Positions 8,292-16,799 of a stretch of DNA of 33,304 nucleotides are shown here, piece after piece. Both the position numbers and the translations under genes were made by a program. Numbering within the stretch: position 1 is the stretch's first letter; every line of letters starts with the position of its first letter. The DNA comes from an uncultured Eubacterium sp. (lineage in GTDB: Bacteria; Bacillota; Clostridia; Oscillospirales; Acutalibacteraceae): NCBI GenBank assembly GCA_934512155.1, contig CAKSWS010000014.1, forward strand, positions 1 through 33,304, written 5' to 3'. The notes under the pieces were generated by a model, which was not told the origin of the DNA, did no database searches, and was given only the letters and a program-made list of their open reading frames with translations.

Positions 8292-9854
8292 TTATCTTTT
8301 AATATCGTCCCAAGCAACGCCGTCAATATGGAATAAATCGTCAAATTCATAACGGTTGTTTTCATCTTTATTGTGGCTTGGATACCAAACTTGTGCAAAG
8401 AATGGGTTCGTTTTTGCGATTGAATCGTAATCCCATGCTTTTTGAGGAACATAGCATTCAGGGCACCAGTGTCCGCCAAGAAGAATAAGTGATGGGCTTG
8501 CTTCAAATTCAGCACCGCAATGACCGCATTTCCATTTAAGTTTTGTAGTCATGTCGCCTTTTTTCATTTCTGTTGAAAGGCATTCACCGCCACGGAATTT
8601 AGCAGCCTGTTTCATATCATCAATGTCAAGCTCAGATTCAGGTTTGCTTTCATCATAACCGTGGTCAAGCTTGTATTGTTCTGCTGCACTGTTGTCTTTA
8701 TCAAAGTGAATAATTTCAAAGTCATCCCATTTTGAAGGAATCTTTTCCCATTCAGCTTTTGAACCATAGTAAGCACTCAAACGAACTTTGTTGTCTTTAG
8801 CAACCCAGTCAAGAGTACCGAAATCCGGTGTGGAAGCAATCTTCTTCATAAACGGTTTTGCACAAGCAGCAACAAGGTTTTTAGGAAGATATCTTGGTAT
8901 TTTGAAGTAGAATTCAACTTGGTCGGCAAGTCTGTTGAAATAATCCTGAATAGGAAGATTTTCACGGAAGTGAAGGTAATCTTCAAGCTTATCACCGTCT
9001 GCATAAAATTGACCGTGGAAGTTCTTTGTAATGAACCAGTTAGGATCAAACAATTTTTCAGGACCGGCAAGACCCAATGTGCCAAGAAGAAGAACTTCAA
9101 ATTCATAGTTGGAAATTCTGTATTCTTTACCTGAACCGATGTTGTAGAAGTGGTTCCAGAAGTCAGAGCCTAAATGGCCTGCAGCGTCTTCTGTAACGAG
9201 GTTGCACATAAGACGACCGGAATCTTCAACAGTACACCATTCAAGAACGCCGTTAATCGGAACGTGGAACATGATTGGGTCCATGTTTTTAAGAATGTTT
9301 GGATAAAGAATACCTGATTGACGCATAACAACCCAGTTTTTAAGTCCGCTTTCAACAAATACTCTTTCAGCAACTACTTTTGAAACTGCATAGTGGTCGT
9401 AAATAGAAACTTTAATAGGATCTCCGCAACGGCCCCAGTGAATAGGGTAGTTACGTCCGCCTGTTTCTGCAACAGTGCCTATGTAGCAAACTTTAATATC
9501 ATCAGCATTTGGTTGTGCTTGAACTGCTTTAACAATATTTTTAGCAGCACCGATGTTTGTTTTTTGTGTTCTGTATGGTTTCCAGTCAGCAGCAGGGGAT
9601 ACCATACCGCCTACGTGAAGAATATAATCTGCACCTGTAACACCTTCAAGGATTGCATCATAGTCAAGGAAATCGCCCCAAACTATTTTAACATTCGGCT
9701 TGCTCATAAGCGGTTTTAATTTTTCTTCGTTTTTTGCGCTTTTTCTTGCAAGCATTTTGATGTTGATTTCGTTAGGCTTTTTAAGCATTTCCTGCACAGC
9801 AGCCCAACCCATATTACCGGTACCGCCGGTAATAAATACGGTTTTCTTTGCCAT
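8292..9854 (-). CDS. NAD-dependent epimerase/dehydratase (extended SDR) with C-terminal zinc ribbon
   Basis: A 520-aa protein. Residues 1 to about 330 form an extended short-chain dehydrogenase: the nucleotide-binding motif GGTGNMG (10-16) is followed by D61 after strand 3, a Thr127 at the usual catalytic Ser/Thr site (IGTVAETG) and the catalytic pair Y155-K159 (YAVSK). This predicts NAD(P)-dependent epimerisation, reduction or dehydration of a sugar nucleotide or similar compound; the substrate is unknown. After a charged linker, residues 443-467 carry C443xxC446 and C464xxC467, a zinc ribbon unusual for this family. A GGAGG ribosome-binding site precedes ATG 9854. It is divergent from metK, with its own promoter and terminator. 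Confidence 0.87.
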   Translation of the reverse strand: MAKKTVFITGGTGNMGWAAVQEMLKKPNEINIKMLARKSAKNEEKLKPLMSKPNVKIVWGDFLDYDAILEGVTGADYILHVGGMVSPAADWKPYRTQKTNIGAAKNIVKAVQAQPNADDIKVCYIGTVAETGGRNYPIHWGRCGDPIKVSIYDHYAVSKVVAERVFVESGLKNWVVMRQSGILYPNILKNMDPIMFHVPINGVLEWCTVEDSGRLMCNLVTEDAAGHLGSDFWNHFYNIGSGKEYRISNYEFEVLLLGTLGLAGPEKLFDPNWFITKNFHGQFYADGDKLEDYLHFRENLPIQDYFNRLADQVEFYFKIPRYLPKNLVAACAKPFMKKIASTPDFGTLDWVAKDNKVRLSAYYGSKAEWEKIPSKWDDFEIIHFDKDNSAAEQYKLDHGYDESKPESELDIDDMKQAAKFRGGECLSTEMKKGDMTTKLKWKCGHCGAEFEASPSLILLGGHWCPECYVPQKAWDYDSIAKTNPFFAQVWYPSHNKDENNRYEFDDLFHIDGVAWDDIKR

Positions 9855-9897
9855 TTGATAATCCTCCCTTATTAATGGTCAAATTTTTACATAACAT

Positions 9898-9926
9898 ATT
9901 ATAAACTAATTCTAAACAAATTACAA
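9898..9926 (-). promoter_or_regulatory. sigma-A promoter of the SDR-zinc ribbon gene
   Basis: TTGTAA (9921-9926), 17-nt spacer and TATAAT (9898-9903) on the minus strand. Predicted start is near 9891, leaving a leader of about 37 nt with a GGAGG ribosome-binding site. Confidence 0.6.
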
Positions 9927-9994
9927 CACATTTAACAGAAAATATTAATTTTTTATAATTAAAATATAACATTTCACAAGTGTGTAAAATATTG

Positions 9995-10023
9995 TTGACA
10001 AATAACATATGTTGGTTTATTAT
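9995..10023 (+). promoter_or_regulatory. sigma-A promoter of metK
   Basis: A consensus TTGACA (9995-10000), 17-nt spacer and TATTAT (10018-10023). Predicted start is near 10030, so the transcript begins just upstream of the SAM riboswitch. Confidence 0.8.
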
Positions 10024-10045
10024 ATTTGCACAAAGAAAATATTTT

Positions 10046-10139
10046 CTTATCAAGAGTGGCAGAGGGACTGGCCCTATGAAGCCACAGCAACCTGCATTTA
10101 TGCAAGGTGCTAATTCCTGCGGTTAATCCGAGTGATGAG
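10046..10139 (+). ncRNA. SAM-I (S-box) riboswitch aptamer
   Basis: Contains the conserved S-box core in order: CTTATCAAGAG, AGGGACTGGCCCTATGAAGCC, CAGCAACCTGC, AAGGTGCTAATTCCTGC and GATGAG. P1 pairs CTTATC (10046-10051) with GATGAG (10134-10139). It binds S-adenosylmethionine. When SAM is bound, P1 holds the 3' strand and the downstream terminator forms. This gives feedback control of metK, the enzyme that makes SAM. Confidence 0.97.
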
Positions 10140-10148
10140 TTTATTCTT

Positions 10149-10181
10149 ACACGCAACTCATTACGGAGTGCGTGTTTTTTT
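10149..10181 (+). terminator. Riboswitch-controlled terminator (with alternative antiterminator)
   Basis: ACACGCA plus CTC (10149-10159, one bulged A) pairs with GAG plus TGCGTGT (10166-10175), followed by a T run to 10181. AACTCAT (10155-10161), in the left arm, is also a perfect 7-base complement of ATGAGTT (10135-10141), which includes the 3' strand of P1. The two pairings exclude each other, which is a complete OFF switch on high SAM. Confidence 0.92.
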
Positions 10182-10197
10182 ATTGGAGGATATTATT

Positions 10198-11376
10198 ATG
10201 GCAAAACATTTATTTACAAGTGAATCCGTAACTAAAGGCCATCCTGATAAAATTTGTGATCAAATTTCGGATGCTATTTTGGATGCAATGCTTGAACAAG
10301 ACCCAATGAGCCGTGTTGCTTGTGAAACTACTTGTACAACAGGTCAAGTGCTTGTTATGGGTGAAATTACTTCTAAAGCACAGGTTGATATTCCGTCTTT
10401 AGTTCGTAAAACTGTTTGCGAAATCGGTTATGATGACGGTGCAAAGGGATTTGACGGTAATACTTGTGCGATTCTTGTTGCTCTTGACCATCAAAGCCCT
10501 GATATTGCTATGGGCGTTGATAAATCATTTGAATTAAAAAATGATGAAGAAGATAAATATAATCTTAACGGTGCAGGCGACCAAGGTATGATGTTTGGTT
10601 ATGCATGTGATGAAACAAAAGAACTTATGCCTTTACCAATCAGTTTGGCACATAAGTTGGCTGTAAAACTTACGCATGTTCGTGAGGACGGAACCCTTCC
10701 TTATCTTTATGCAGACGGTAAAACACAAGTAACCGTTGAATATGATGATGATAAGCCTGTTAAAGTTACGGCTGTTGTTGTTTCAAGCCAACACAGTGCA
10801 GATGTTGATCTTGAAACATTGAGAAAAGATATTATTGAAAAGGTTATTAAAACAACTATTCCTGCTGATTTAATGGACGGTGAAACAGTATTTTTCGTTA
10901 ATCCTACAGGTCGATTTGTTGTTGGTGGTCCCCAAGGAGACAGTGGATTGACAGGCAGAAAAATTATTGTTGATACTTATGGCGGATATGCACGCCACGG
11001 CGGCGGTGCATTCAGCGGTAAAGACCCTACAAAGGTAGACAGAAGTGCAGCTTATGCTTCAAGATGGGTAGCTAAAAATATTGTAGGCAGCGGACTTGCT
11101 AAAAGATGCGAAGTTGAACTTGCCTACGCAATAGGTGTGGCAAAGCCTGTTTCTGTTATGGTTGATACATTCGGTACCGGTATTAAGTCTGATGAAGAAA
11201 TTTGTGAAATCGTTAATAAAGTATTTGATTTAAGACCTTCTGCTATTATTGACAGACTTGATTTAAGAAAGCCAATTTATAAAAATGTTGCTGCTTACGG
11301 TCATATGGGCAGGGAAGATTTGGGCGTTTCTTGGGAAAAACTTGATATGGTAGACGAACTCAAGAAGTACATGTAA
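10198..11376 (+). CDS. metK: S-adenosylmethionine synthetase
   Basis: Makes SAM from methionine and ATP in the cytoplasm. The 392-aa length is typical. Motifs in order: [16 protein letters not shown] near the N-terminus, [29 protein letters not shown] and the P-loop-like [19 protein letters not shown]. The ATG at 10198 follows a GGAGG ribosome-binding site (10185-10189) and begins [10 protein letters not shown], the family start. The longer open frame from 10132 would run through the riboswitch terminator and is rejected. Expression is controlled by the SAM-I riboswitch just upstream. Confidence 0.98.
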   Translation: MAKHLFTSESVTKGHPDKICDQISDAILDAMLEQDPMSRVACETTCTTGQVLVMGEITSKAQVDIPSLVRKTVCEIGYDDGAKGFDGNTCAILVALDHQSPDIAMGVDKSFELKNDEEDKYNLNGAGDQGMMFGYACDETKELMPLPISLAHKLAVKLTHVREDGTLPYLYADGKTQVTVEYDDDKPVKVTAVVVSSQHSADVDLETLRKDIIEKVIKTTIPADLMDGETVFFVNPTGRFVVGGPQGDSGLTGRKIIVDTYGGYARHGGGAFSGKDPTKVDRSAAYASRWVAKNIVGSGLAKRCEVELAYAIGVAKPVSVMVDTFGTGIKSDEEICEIVNKVFDLRPSAIIDRLDLRKPIYKNVAAYGHMGREDLGVSWEKLDMVDELKKYM

Positions 11377-11393
11377 TTTTATTAATTATTATT

Positions 11394-11436
11394 AAAAGCC
11401 AAGACTTACAAAAGTAAATCTTGGCTTTTTGTTTTT
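11394..11436 (+). terminator. Rho-independent terminator of metK
   Basis: AAAGCCAAGACTTAC pairs with GTAAATCTTGGCTTT around a short A-rich loop, followed by a T-rich tract. It may also act weakly on the convergent AIM24-proC transcript, which otherwise has only a 5-bp hairpin (11464-11479). Confidence 0.88.
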
Positions 11437-11506
11437 TTATGTAAAAGATAAAAATATAGTATAAACTCTTTAAGGAGTTCTCACATGTTTTTTATTTATA
11501 ATTACA

Positions 11507-12196
11507 TTATTGTGCGCCGTTTGTTGTTACAATGTATGGTTGAATACTATTTGCCAAATTTGAAATAGGCATCGTTTGAAGTGCAATTTCACCGGGACCT
11601 GTAACAACAGTGTTAAATAGTCCTTCACCGCCGAATAAAATATTTTTTGCTCCCTTAACTGTTTGAATGTCAAGGCTGCATGTGCTGCTCATCATAACAA
11701 GATGACCGGTATCAATAATGATTTGTTGACCGGGTTGCAGCGTGTATTTTACAATAGAACCGTCTACTTCAATAAATGCTGTACCGTTGCCGGAAAGTTT
11801 TTGCATAATAAAACCTTCACCGCCAAATAAACCTGCGCCGAATTTTTTTTTGAATTCAATGGAAAGCTGTACTCCGCTTGTGCTTGCAAGAAAGGCAGAT
11901 TTTTGGCATATATATTCTTTTCCCGGCTCAATTTGCAGAGGAAGAATATCGCCGGGAAAGCAGCTTGCAAAAGCTATGGTGCCTTGTCCGCCTACGGCGG
12001 TATATCTATTTTGAAAAAGTTTTTCGTTTGTCATTATCCTTCCGAAAACTTTACCTAATCCGCCGTTTGTTGTTGTTTCCATTTTCATGTTTGGACTCAT
12101 CCAACTCATTCCGCCGCCTTCTGTAATCATTGTTTCATTTGCATCAAGTGTGCAAATAAGAACAGGGAAATTACCGCCTTTGATTTCATAATTCAT
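11507..12196 (-). CDS. AIM24 / TIGR00266-family protein
   Basis: A 229-aa soluble protein of the AIM24 family, a glycine-rich beta-helix-like fold. Typical features are EGGGMSWMSPNMKMET near the N-terminus, repeated glycine-rich turns (GGEGFIMQKLSGNG, GGEGLFNTVVTGPG) and FPGDILPL. Function in bacteria is unknown; the fungal namesake is a mitochondrial protein. The ATG at 12196 is chosen because AAGGAG lies just upstream; the longer frame to 12232 would overlap the end of proC. It starts 13 nt after proC and is very likely co-transcribed with it. Confidence 0.85.
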   Translation of the reverse strand: MNYEIKGGNFPVLICTLDANETMITEGGGMSWMSPNMKMETTTNGGLGKVFGRIMTNEKLFQNRYTAVGGQGTIAFASCFPGDILPLQIEPGKEYICQKSAFLASTSGVQLSIEFKKKFGAGLFGGEGFIMQKLSGNGTAFIEVDGSIVKYTLQPGQQIIIDTGHLVMMSSTCSLDIQTVKGAKNILFGGEGLFNTVVTGPGEIALQTMPISNLANSIQPYIVTTNGAQ

Positions 12197-12209
12197 ACAT
12201 ATTCTCCTT

Positions 12210-13007
12210 TTATAATTTTTTGTCTTTATCAACAGCTTTATTTACTGCATTGTGTATCGCACTTTCAAAACCGTCTTTTTGAAGTGAAATTACACCCTCA
12301 ATCGTTGTTCCGCCGGGGGAACAAACTTGGTCAATAAGTTCATATGGATGTGTAGTATTTTCTAAAATCATTTTGGCACTGCCGTAAACACTTTGTGCTG
12401 CAAATTTTAATGCATCGCTTTTTTTCATACCGTTTTCAACGCCGGCACGTGCTAATGCATCAATAAACATATATGCAAAAGCAGGCGAGCAGCCTGCAAT
12501 TACACCGAAAAGCGGAAAGGCGTATTCTTCAATTTCAGTGATTGTGCCGATTGACTTGAATATTTTTTCTACTGCTTTCTTTTCTTTGTTTGTAACCGAT
12601 TGGTTTGCACAGTATGCACTGCATGATTCGCCGACTTTAGCGTTTATGTTTGGCATAACTCTAATTATTTTATTGTCGTGAGATAAATTATTTCTTATAA
12701 ATTCTATTGATTTACCTGCCGCTATTGAAATTAAAACAGTATCATTTTTTTCAAGTTCAAGGTTTATTTCATTTAATACTGTGGAAATTTTGTTTGGTTT
12801 AACAGCAAGAATTACATAATCTGAAAGAGAAATTACTTCTTTTGAGTTTTTACATTTATTTATTCCGTATTTTGCCGCTAAATTATCTGTTTTTGCTTCA
12901 GTTGGGTTATACGCAAAAATATCATCACCCTTAACAGCTTTTGATTCAACAATTCCTTTAATTATTGCAGATGCCATGTTGCCGCATCCTATAAATCCAA
13001 TATTCAT
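12210..13007 (-). CDS. proC: Pyrroline-5-carboxylate reductase
   Basis: Catalyses the last step of proline synthesis, NAD(P)H-dependent reduction of 1-pyrroline-5-carboxylate. The 265-aa length is normal. It starts with the Rossmann motif MNIGFIGCGNMASAIIKGI. It has DYVILAVKP in the cofactor domain, IIRVMPNINAKVGES, and the C-terminal dimer motif QVCSPGGTTIEGVISLQ with the substrate-loop serine and threonines. A GGAGGACG ribosome-binding site precedes ATG 13007. The gene is upstream partner of the AIM24 gene. Confidence 0.96.
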   Translation of the reverse strand: MNIGFIGCGNMASAIIKGIVESKAVKGDDIFAYNPTEAKTDNLAAKYGINKCKNSKEVISLSDYVILAVKPNKISTVLNEINLELEKNDTVLISIAAGKSIEFIRNNLSHDNKIIRVMPNINAKVGESCSAYCANQSVTNKEKKAVEKIFKSIGTITEIEEYAFPLFGVIAGCSPAFAYMFIDALARAGVENGMKKSDALKFAAQSVYGSAKMILENTTHPYELIDQVCSPGGTTIEGVISLQKDGFESAIHNAVNKAVDKDKKL

Positions 13008-13032
13008 TTTAAACGTCCTCCATTTTAACTTT

Positions 13033-13062
13033 ATATTAGCATATTAAGCATATAAATATCAA
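13033..13062 (-). promoter_or_regulatory. Possible sigma-A promoter of proC-AIM24
   Basis: TTGATA (13057-13062), an 18-nt spacer and TAATAT (13033-13038) on the minus strand, overlapping the spoIIID stop codon. It would start transcription near 13026, just ahead of the proC ribosome-binding site. Read-through from spoIIID is an alternative. Confidence 0.4.
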
Positions 13063-13316
13063 TGCTTTTTTAATGCATTGTATTTTTCTCTTGTTGCAAT
13101 TCCGCCTCTAATATGTCGTTGTGCCTTGTTTTCCTGTAAAACTTTTTGTACTTGTTCATACAACTCTCTGTCTATTTCATATAATCGTTTTGTTACGTCA
13201 ATATGTACTGTGGATTTGCTTATGCCGAATACAGCGCCCGCTTTTCTTACTGTTGCGCCTGTATTTTTTATGTAATTTCCTATTTCAACACATCTGTTTT
13301 CAACATTACTGTTCAC
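13059..13316 (-). CDS. spoIIID: Sporulation transcriptional regulator SpoIIID
   Basis: A small DNA-binding protein that in Bacillus acts in the mother cell, modulating the sigma-E regulon and promoting sigK expression. The 85 aa match the family. A helix-turn-helix (ATVRKAGAVFGISKSTVHID) is followed by basic AQRHIRGGIATREKY, nearly as in B. subtilis. The GTG at 13316 is chosen: its N-terminus aligns residue for residue with the B. subtilis start. Upstream in-frame TTG (13334) and GTG (13325) codons overlap or touch the GAGGA ribosome-binding site at 13328-13332. It is divergent from the beta-galactosidase gene. Confidence 0.95.
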   Translation of the reverse strand: MNSNVENRCVEIGNYIKNTGATVRKAGAVFGISKSTVHIDVTKRLYEIDRELYEQVQKVLQENKAQRHIRGGIATREKYNALKKH

Positions 13317-13347
13317 AGTTTTCACCGTCCTCAATAATGTATATTTA

Positions 13348-13362
13348 ATTTAACAGTTAAAT
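13348..13362. repeat. 15-bp perfect palindrome between spoIIID and the beta-galactosidase gene
   Basis: ATTTAAC-A-GTTAAAT has perfect 7-bp arms around one central base. It lies 32 nt upstream of the spoIIID start and 29 nt before the -35 of the divergent gene, a position suited to a dimeric regulator. No family was recognised, and A+T-rich palindromes arise easily by chance. Confidence 0.4.
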
Positions 13363-13390
13363 ATCACCTTTATTATTGTTGTTAAAATTA

Positions 13391-13419
13391 TTGTAAAGTA
13401 AAGGTAAATAATGTATAAT
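13391..13419 (+). promoter_or_regulatory. sigma-A promoter of the beta-galactosidase operon
   Basis: TTGTAA (13391-13396), 17-nt spacer and consensus TATAAT (13414-13419). Predicted start is near 13426, ahead of the GGGGG ribosome-binding site at 13435-13439. Confidence 0.65.
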
Positions 13420-13447
13420 ATTTTTAGAATATTTGGGGGTTATTTTT

Positions 13448-16400
13448 ATGCTTTATAATTTGAAAACGGATAATTACAAAACATTTAGTGTTTTTAAAGA
13501 TAATGTTTTAACGCCACGTTCTTATTTTATTCCTTTTAGAAACAGGGAAGAGATAATGGGTACTGATATAAGAACAGAGCGTTTTAATTCTTCTATGACT
13601 GCTGTTCTTTCGGGTGAATGGAATTTTAAATATTATGGCAAGGTTTCCTTGGTGCCGAATGAATTTGATACAGACAGTGTTGAAATGGATAAAATTTACG
13701 TTCCGTCTGTATGGCAATTTACAGGATATGAAAAACCTTATTATTTAAATTCACGTTATCCGTTTGATTGTAATCCGCCTTGTTTTCCTGAAGACTGTTC
13801 GGTAGGCATTTATTCAAAAAAGTTTGTTTTGGATGATATTGACGGAAATTTTAATTTAATGTTTTTGGGTGTTGCCGGTTCACTTGATGTTTTTGTTAAC
13901 GGCAGTTATGTTGGCTACAGCGAGGGAAGTCATAACACAAGCGAGTATGAAATAACTTCGTTTTTAAAAGACGGCGAAAATGAAGTTGTTGCAGTTGTTC
14001 ATAAATGGTGTAACGGTACATATCTTGAATGTCAGGATATGTTTAGAAATAACGGAATTTTCAGAGATGTTTTGTTGTTTAAAACAGGAAAAAACAGTAT
14101 TTACGATTTTGAAGCAAAAACAACATATAATGATGACGGAACTTATATGCTTGACGTTATTCCGTCATTTAAAATTACGGATGAGGTAACGTTTAATGCG
14201 GAAATTTTTGATGGTGATAAACTTGTAACCTCAAAGTCGATTAATATATGCCCTGAAAAAATTGATAAAATTACTTTTGATGTGCTTGATGTTAAAGAGT
14301 GGAGTGCTGAAATTCCAAATCTTTATAATCTTTATCTTTCACTTTCCAAAGAGGGTGAAATTGTAGAAATTATACGTAAAAAAATCGGATTTAAACATAT
14401 TGAAATAAGAGGGAATATTTTCTATTTTAATAATAAGCGTATTAAACTTTTGGGTGTTAATCATCATGATACCGATGTTTCAAAAGGATATGTAATGTCT
14501 TATGACGATATGGAACGTGATGTTAAGATATTTAAAGAATATAACGTCAATTGTGTCAGAACTTCTCATTACCCTCCAGACCCTATGTTTCTTGATTTGT
14601 GTGATGAATATGGAATTTATGTTGTTGATGAGGCTGATATAGAAACTCACGGATGCGAAACGGAACTTCATAAACCGGGTGCCTGTTCTCATAATCCTGA
14701 ATGGCAAGGTCATTATTGGGATAGAGTTTATCGTATGTTTCAGCGTGATAAAAATCATTGTTCAATAACAATGTGGTCTTTAGGCAATGAATCTCATGGA
14801 TACAGCAATCAAGATTATTGCTATGAGAAATTGAAAAAGCTTACGCTGATTCCCATTCATTATGAGGGTGTTGTTCGCACGAAACGTTGGGCGTATGATG
14901 TTGTTTCTCAAATGTATCCCTGGCACAATTTGGTAAAAAAAGTTGCAGCAGGAAAGGGCTTGTCAAAGAAATTTTATAAAAAGCCTTATTTTATGTGTGA
15001 ATATGCTCATGCTATGGGTCTCGGTGCCGGTGATTTGGAGGAATATATTCAATATATATATCAAGGTGATAATATTTTAGGCGGCTGTATTTGGGAATTT
15101 GCAGATCATGCAGTTCTGGAAAAAGAGGGACCTTATAAATATACTTATGGCGGCGATCACAATGAGTGGAAACACGATGGTAATTTTTGTGTTGACGGAT
15201 TGTTTTTTCCAAACAGAACTCCTCATCCCGGTGCATTGCAAATGAAAAATTGCTACAGACCGGTAAGGGCTAAAAAAATATCAAATAATGAATTTGAATT
15301 TTTCAATCACAGTTGTTTTAAAAACGAAAAATTGCTTGTTAAGTATTCTGTTTTAAATAATGGTAACGAAGTAGACACAGGTGAATTTGATATTAATTTA
15401 GAACCGCAAAGACATTATAGAAAAAATATTGACGTTAAAATCGAAAATCACAGTGTTATTATATTTACATATTACGACGGTGATTTTGAAGTTGCGAAAG
15501 AACAAATTGTATTAAATTCTGATTATGCAGAGAATAAATCGGACGATTATGATTACAAAATTGATGTTAAAACATCAGAATCTAAAATAGTTATTTCTGT
15601 TAGGGACGGCGAAATTATTTATAACAGAAAAACAGGCGAATTTGAAAGCTATATATACTGCGGTACTCAGTTAATTAACCAAATACCTTATTCGGCTACC
15701 AAGGGCTTTGCTCCTCAACTTTACAGAGCACCTATTGATAACGATATGAATTTAGATAAATTGTGGAGAAAAAGCGGTTTACATCATTTTTCCTACACAC
15801 TTAAAACTTTTGTTAAGGATGCATATAGAGTTGAAGGTAATTATGTTATAATCAATGCGTCATACAGACTGTCTTCATCTGTAAAAAATCATGCCGGTAA
15901 ATATAATGTAACATATAAAGTATCACCAAACGGAAGTATTAATATCAGTTATACATTTTCAAATGTCGGCTTTAAAGTTGTTCCGAGATTAGGCGTTCAT
16001 ATTGAAATGCCAAAAGAATTTGATAATATTTCTTATTTTGGATATGACCAAGAAACATTGTCTGATTTTAAGGAACATTCCGTTTATGCCGTTAAAGAAC
16101 TTAAAGTTGATGATATGCGAACCAATTATATTAAACCGCAAGAAAACGGAATGAGATTTTCTACTTATTGGGCAAATGTTACTAATGAAAACGGCGTTGG
16201 ATTAAGATTTGAAAGTTCAAATTCATTTGTATTTAATGCCTGTCATTATACAGTCGATTTGTGTGCAAAAGCTGCCCACATTGAAGATTTGAAAGATTAT
16301 GATACAACTGATGTAGCAATAGATGGGTTTATGCTTGGCGCAGGCTCAAATGCATGCGGACCTTTTCCTAATAAAAATCATAGAAAAGTTGTTGTTTTTA

Positions 16401-16450
16401 ATTATAGCAACAACTTTACTGTAATACCTATAGGTGGTAAGAATGTTTAA
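13448..16450 (+). CDS. Glycoside hydrolase family 2 beta-galactosidase (LacZ-type)
   Basis: A 1000-aa LacZ-length enzyme with no signal peptide, acting on beta-galactosides in the cytoplasm. An N-terminal jelly-roll sugar-binding domain (PSVWQFTGYEKPYYLN) and an Ig-like domain precede the TIM barrel. The barrel carries the acid/base E448 in WSLGNESHG, the nucleophile E518 in FMCEYAHAMG and RTSHYPPDP. A C-terminal Bgal small-chain domain follows (GFAPQLYRAPIDND; H in the late sandwich). E448-E518 spacing of 70 is close to the 76 of E. coli LacZ. ATG 13448 lies 8 nt after GGGGG; an upstream TTG (13433) is rejected. It heads an operon with acpS, nnr and a lipoprotein. Confidence 0.93.
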   Translation: MLYNLKTDNYKTFSVFKDNVLTPRSYFIPFRNREEIMGTDIRTERFNSSMTAVLSGEWNFKYYGKVSLVPNEFDTDSVEMDKIYVPSVWQFTGYEKPYYLNSRYPFDCNPPCFPEDCSVGIYSKKFVLDDIDGNFNLMFLGVAGSLDVFVNGSYVGYSEGSHNTSEYEITSFLKDGENEVVAVVHKWCNGTYLECQDMFRNNGIFRDVLLFKTGKNSIYDFEAKTTYNDDGTYMLDVIPSFKITDEVTFNAEIFDGDKLVTSKSINICPEKIDKITFDVLDVKEWSAEIPNLYNLYLSLSKEGEIVEIIRKKIGFKHIEIRGNIFYFNNKRIKLLGVNHHDTDVSKGYVMSYDDMERDVKIFKEYNVNCVRTSHYPPDPMFLDLCDEYGIYVVDEADIETHGCETELHKPGACSHNPEWQGHYWDRVYRMFQRDKNHCSITMWSLGNESHGYSNQDYCYEKLKKLTLIPIHYEGVVRTKRWAYDVVSQMYPWHNLVKKVAAGKGLSKKFYKKPYFMCEYAHAMGLGAGDLEEYIQYIYQGDNILGGCIWEFADHAVLEKEGPYKYTYGGDHNEWKHDGNFCVDGLFFPNRTPHPGALQMKNCYRPVRAKKISNNEFEFFNHSCFKNEKLLVKYSVLNNGNEVDTGEFDINLEPQRHYRKNIDVKIENHSVIIFTYYDGDFEVAKEQIVLNSDYAENKSDDYDYKIDVKTSESKIVISVRDGEIIYNRKTGEFESYIYCGTQLINQIPYSATKGFAPQLYRAPIDNDMNLDKLWRKSGLHHFSYTLKTFVKDAYRVEGNYVIINASYRLSSSVKNHAGKYNVTYKVSPNGSINISYTFSNVGFKVVPRLGVHIEMPKEFDNISYFGYDQETLSDFKEHSVYAVKELKVDDMRTNYIKPQENGMRFSTYWANVTNENGVGLRFESSNSFVFNACHYTVDLCAKAAHIEDLKDYDTTDVAIDGFMLGAGSNACGPFPNKNHRKVVVFNYSNNFTVIPIGGKNV

Positions 16451-16757
16451 AATAGGAACAGACATTGTTCAAATTTCAAGAATTGAAAAAAGTATGCAAA
16501 AAGAAAATTTTATTAAATTTGTTTTTACGGATAACGAAATTAACTATTCAAAAAAAGCAGAAAACTTTGCCGGCATATTTGCCGCAAAGGAAGCATACTT
16601 TAAAGCATTGGGTACAGGAATTAACAAAAAGCTTAATGCTGTTGAAATTTTGCATAATGAAAAAGGAAAACCATATATAAACGGTGTTATAAACAGTGAT
16701 GTTTCAATAAGTCATGACGGTGATTATGCGGTTTCCACCGTTATTTTGTGGGATTAG
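16443..16757 (+). CDS. acpS: Holo-[acyl-carrier-protein] synthase
   Basis: Transfers 4'-phosphopantetheine from CoA to acyl carrier protein, needed for fatty acid synthesis. The magnesium-binding residues are visible as D7 (IGTDIVQI) and E50 (FAAKEAYFKALGTG), and the C-terminal VSISHDGDYAV strand is present. It is short, 104 aa against about 120, with trimmed loops but all core motifs. ATG 16443 overlaps the end of the beta-galactosidase gene by 8 nt, with a TAGGTGG ribosome-binding site inside that gene, suggesting translational coupling. The acpS-nnr order is common in Firmicutes. Confidence 0.94.
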   Translation: MFKIGTDIVQISRIEKSMQKENFIKFVFTDNEINYSKKAENFAGIFAAKEAYFKALGTGINKKLNAVEILHNEKGKPYINGVINSDVSISHDGDYAVSTVILWD

Positions 16758-16799
16758 TTTATCTAAATATTACGTTAAGAAAGATTGGTGGAATTTCAA

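Noticed and set aside
10132..10197. An N-terminal extension of metK starting at 10132
   Set aside because: It would translate across the riboswitch terminator; ATG 10198 has a GGAGG site and the family N-terminus.
11464..11479. AACTC-GAGTT hairpin after the AIM24 gene as a terminator
   Set aside because: A 5-bp stem without a clean T run; too weak to call alone.
13336..13366. A sigma-E-like promoter for spoIIID (TGATATT, 16 nt, TATACATT)
   Set aside because: Transcription would begin at about 13329, inside the GAGGA ribosome-binding site at 13328-13332, so it cannot give a normal mRNA.
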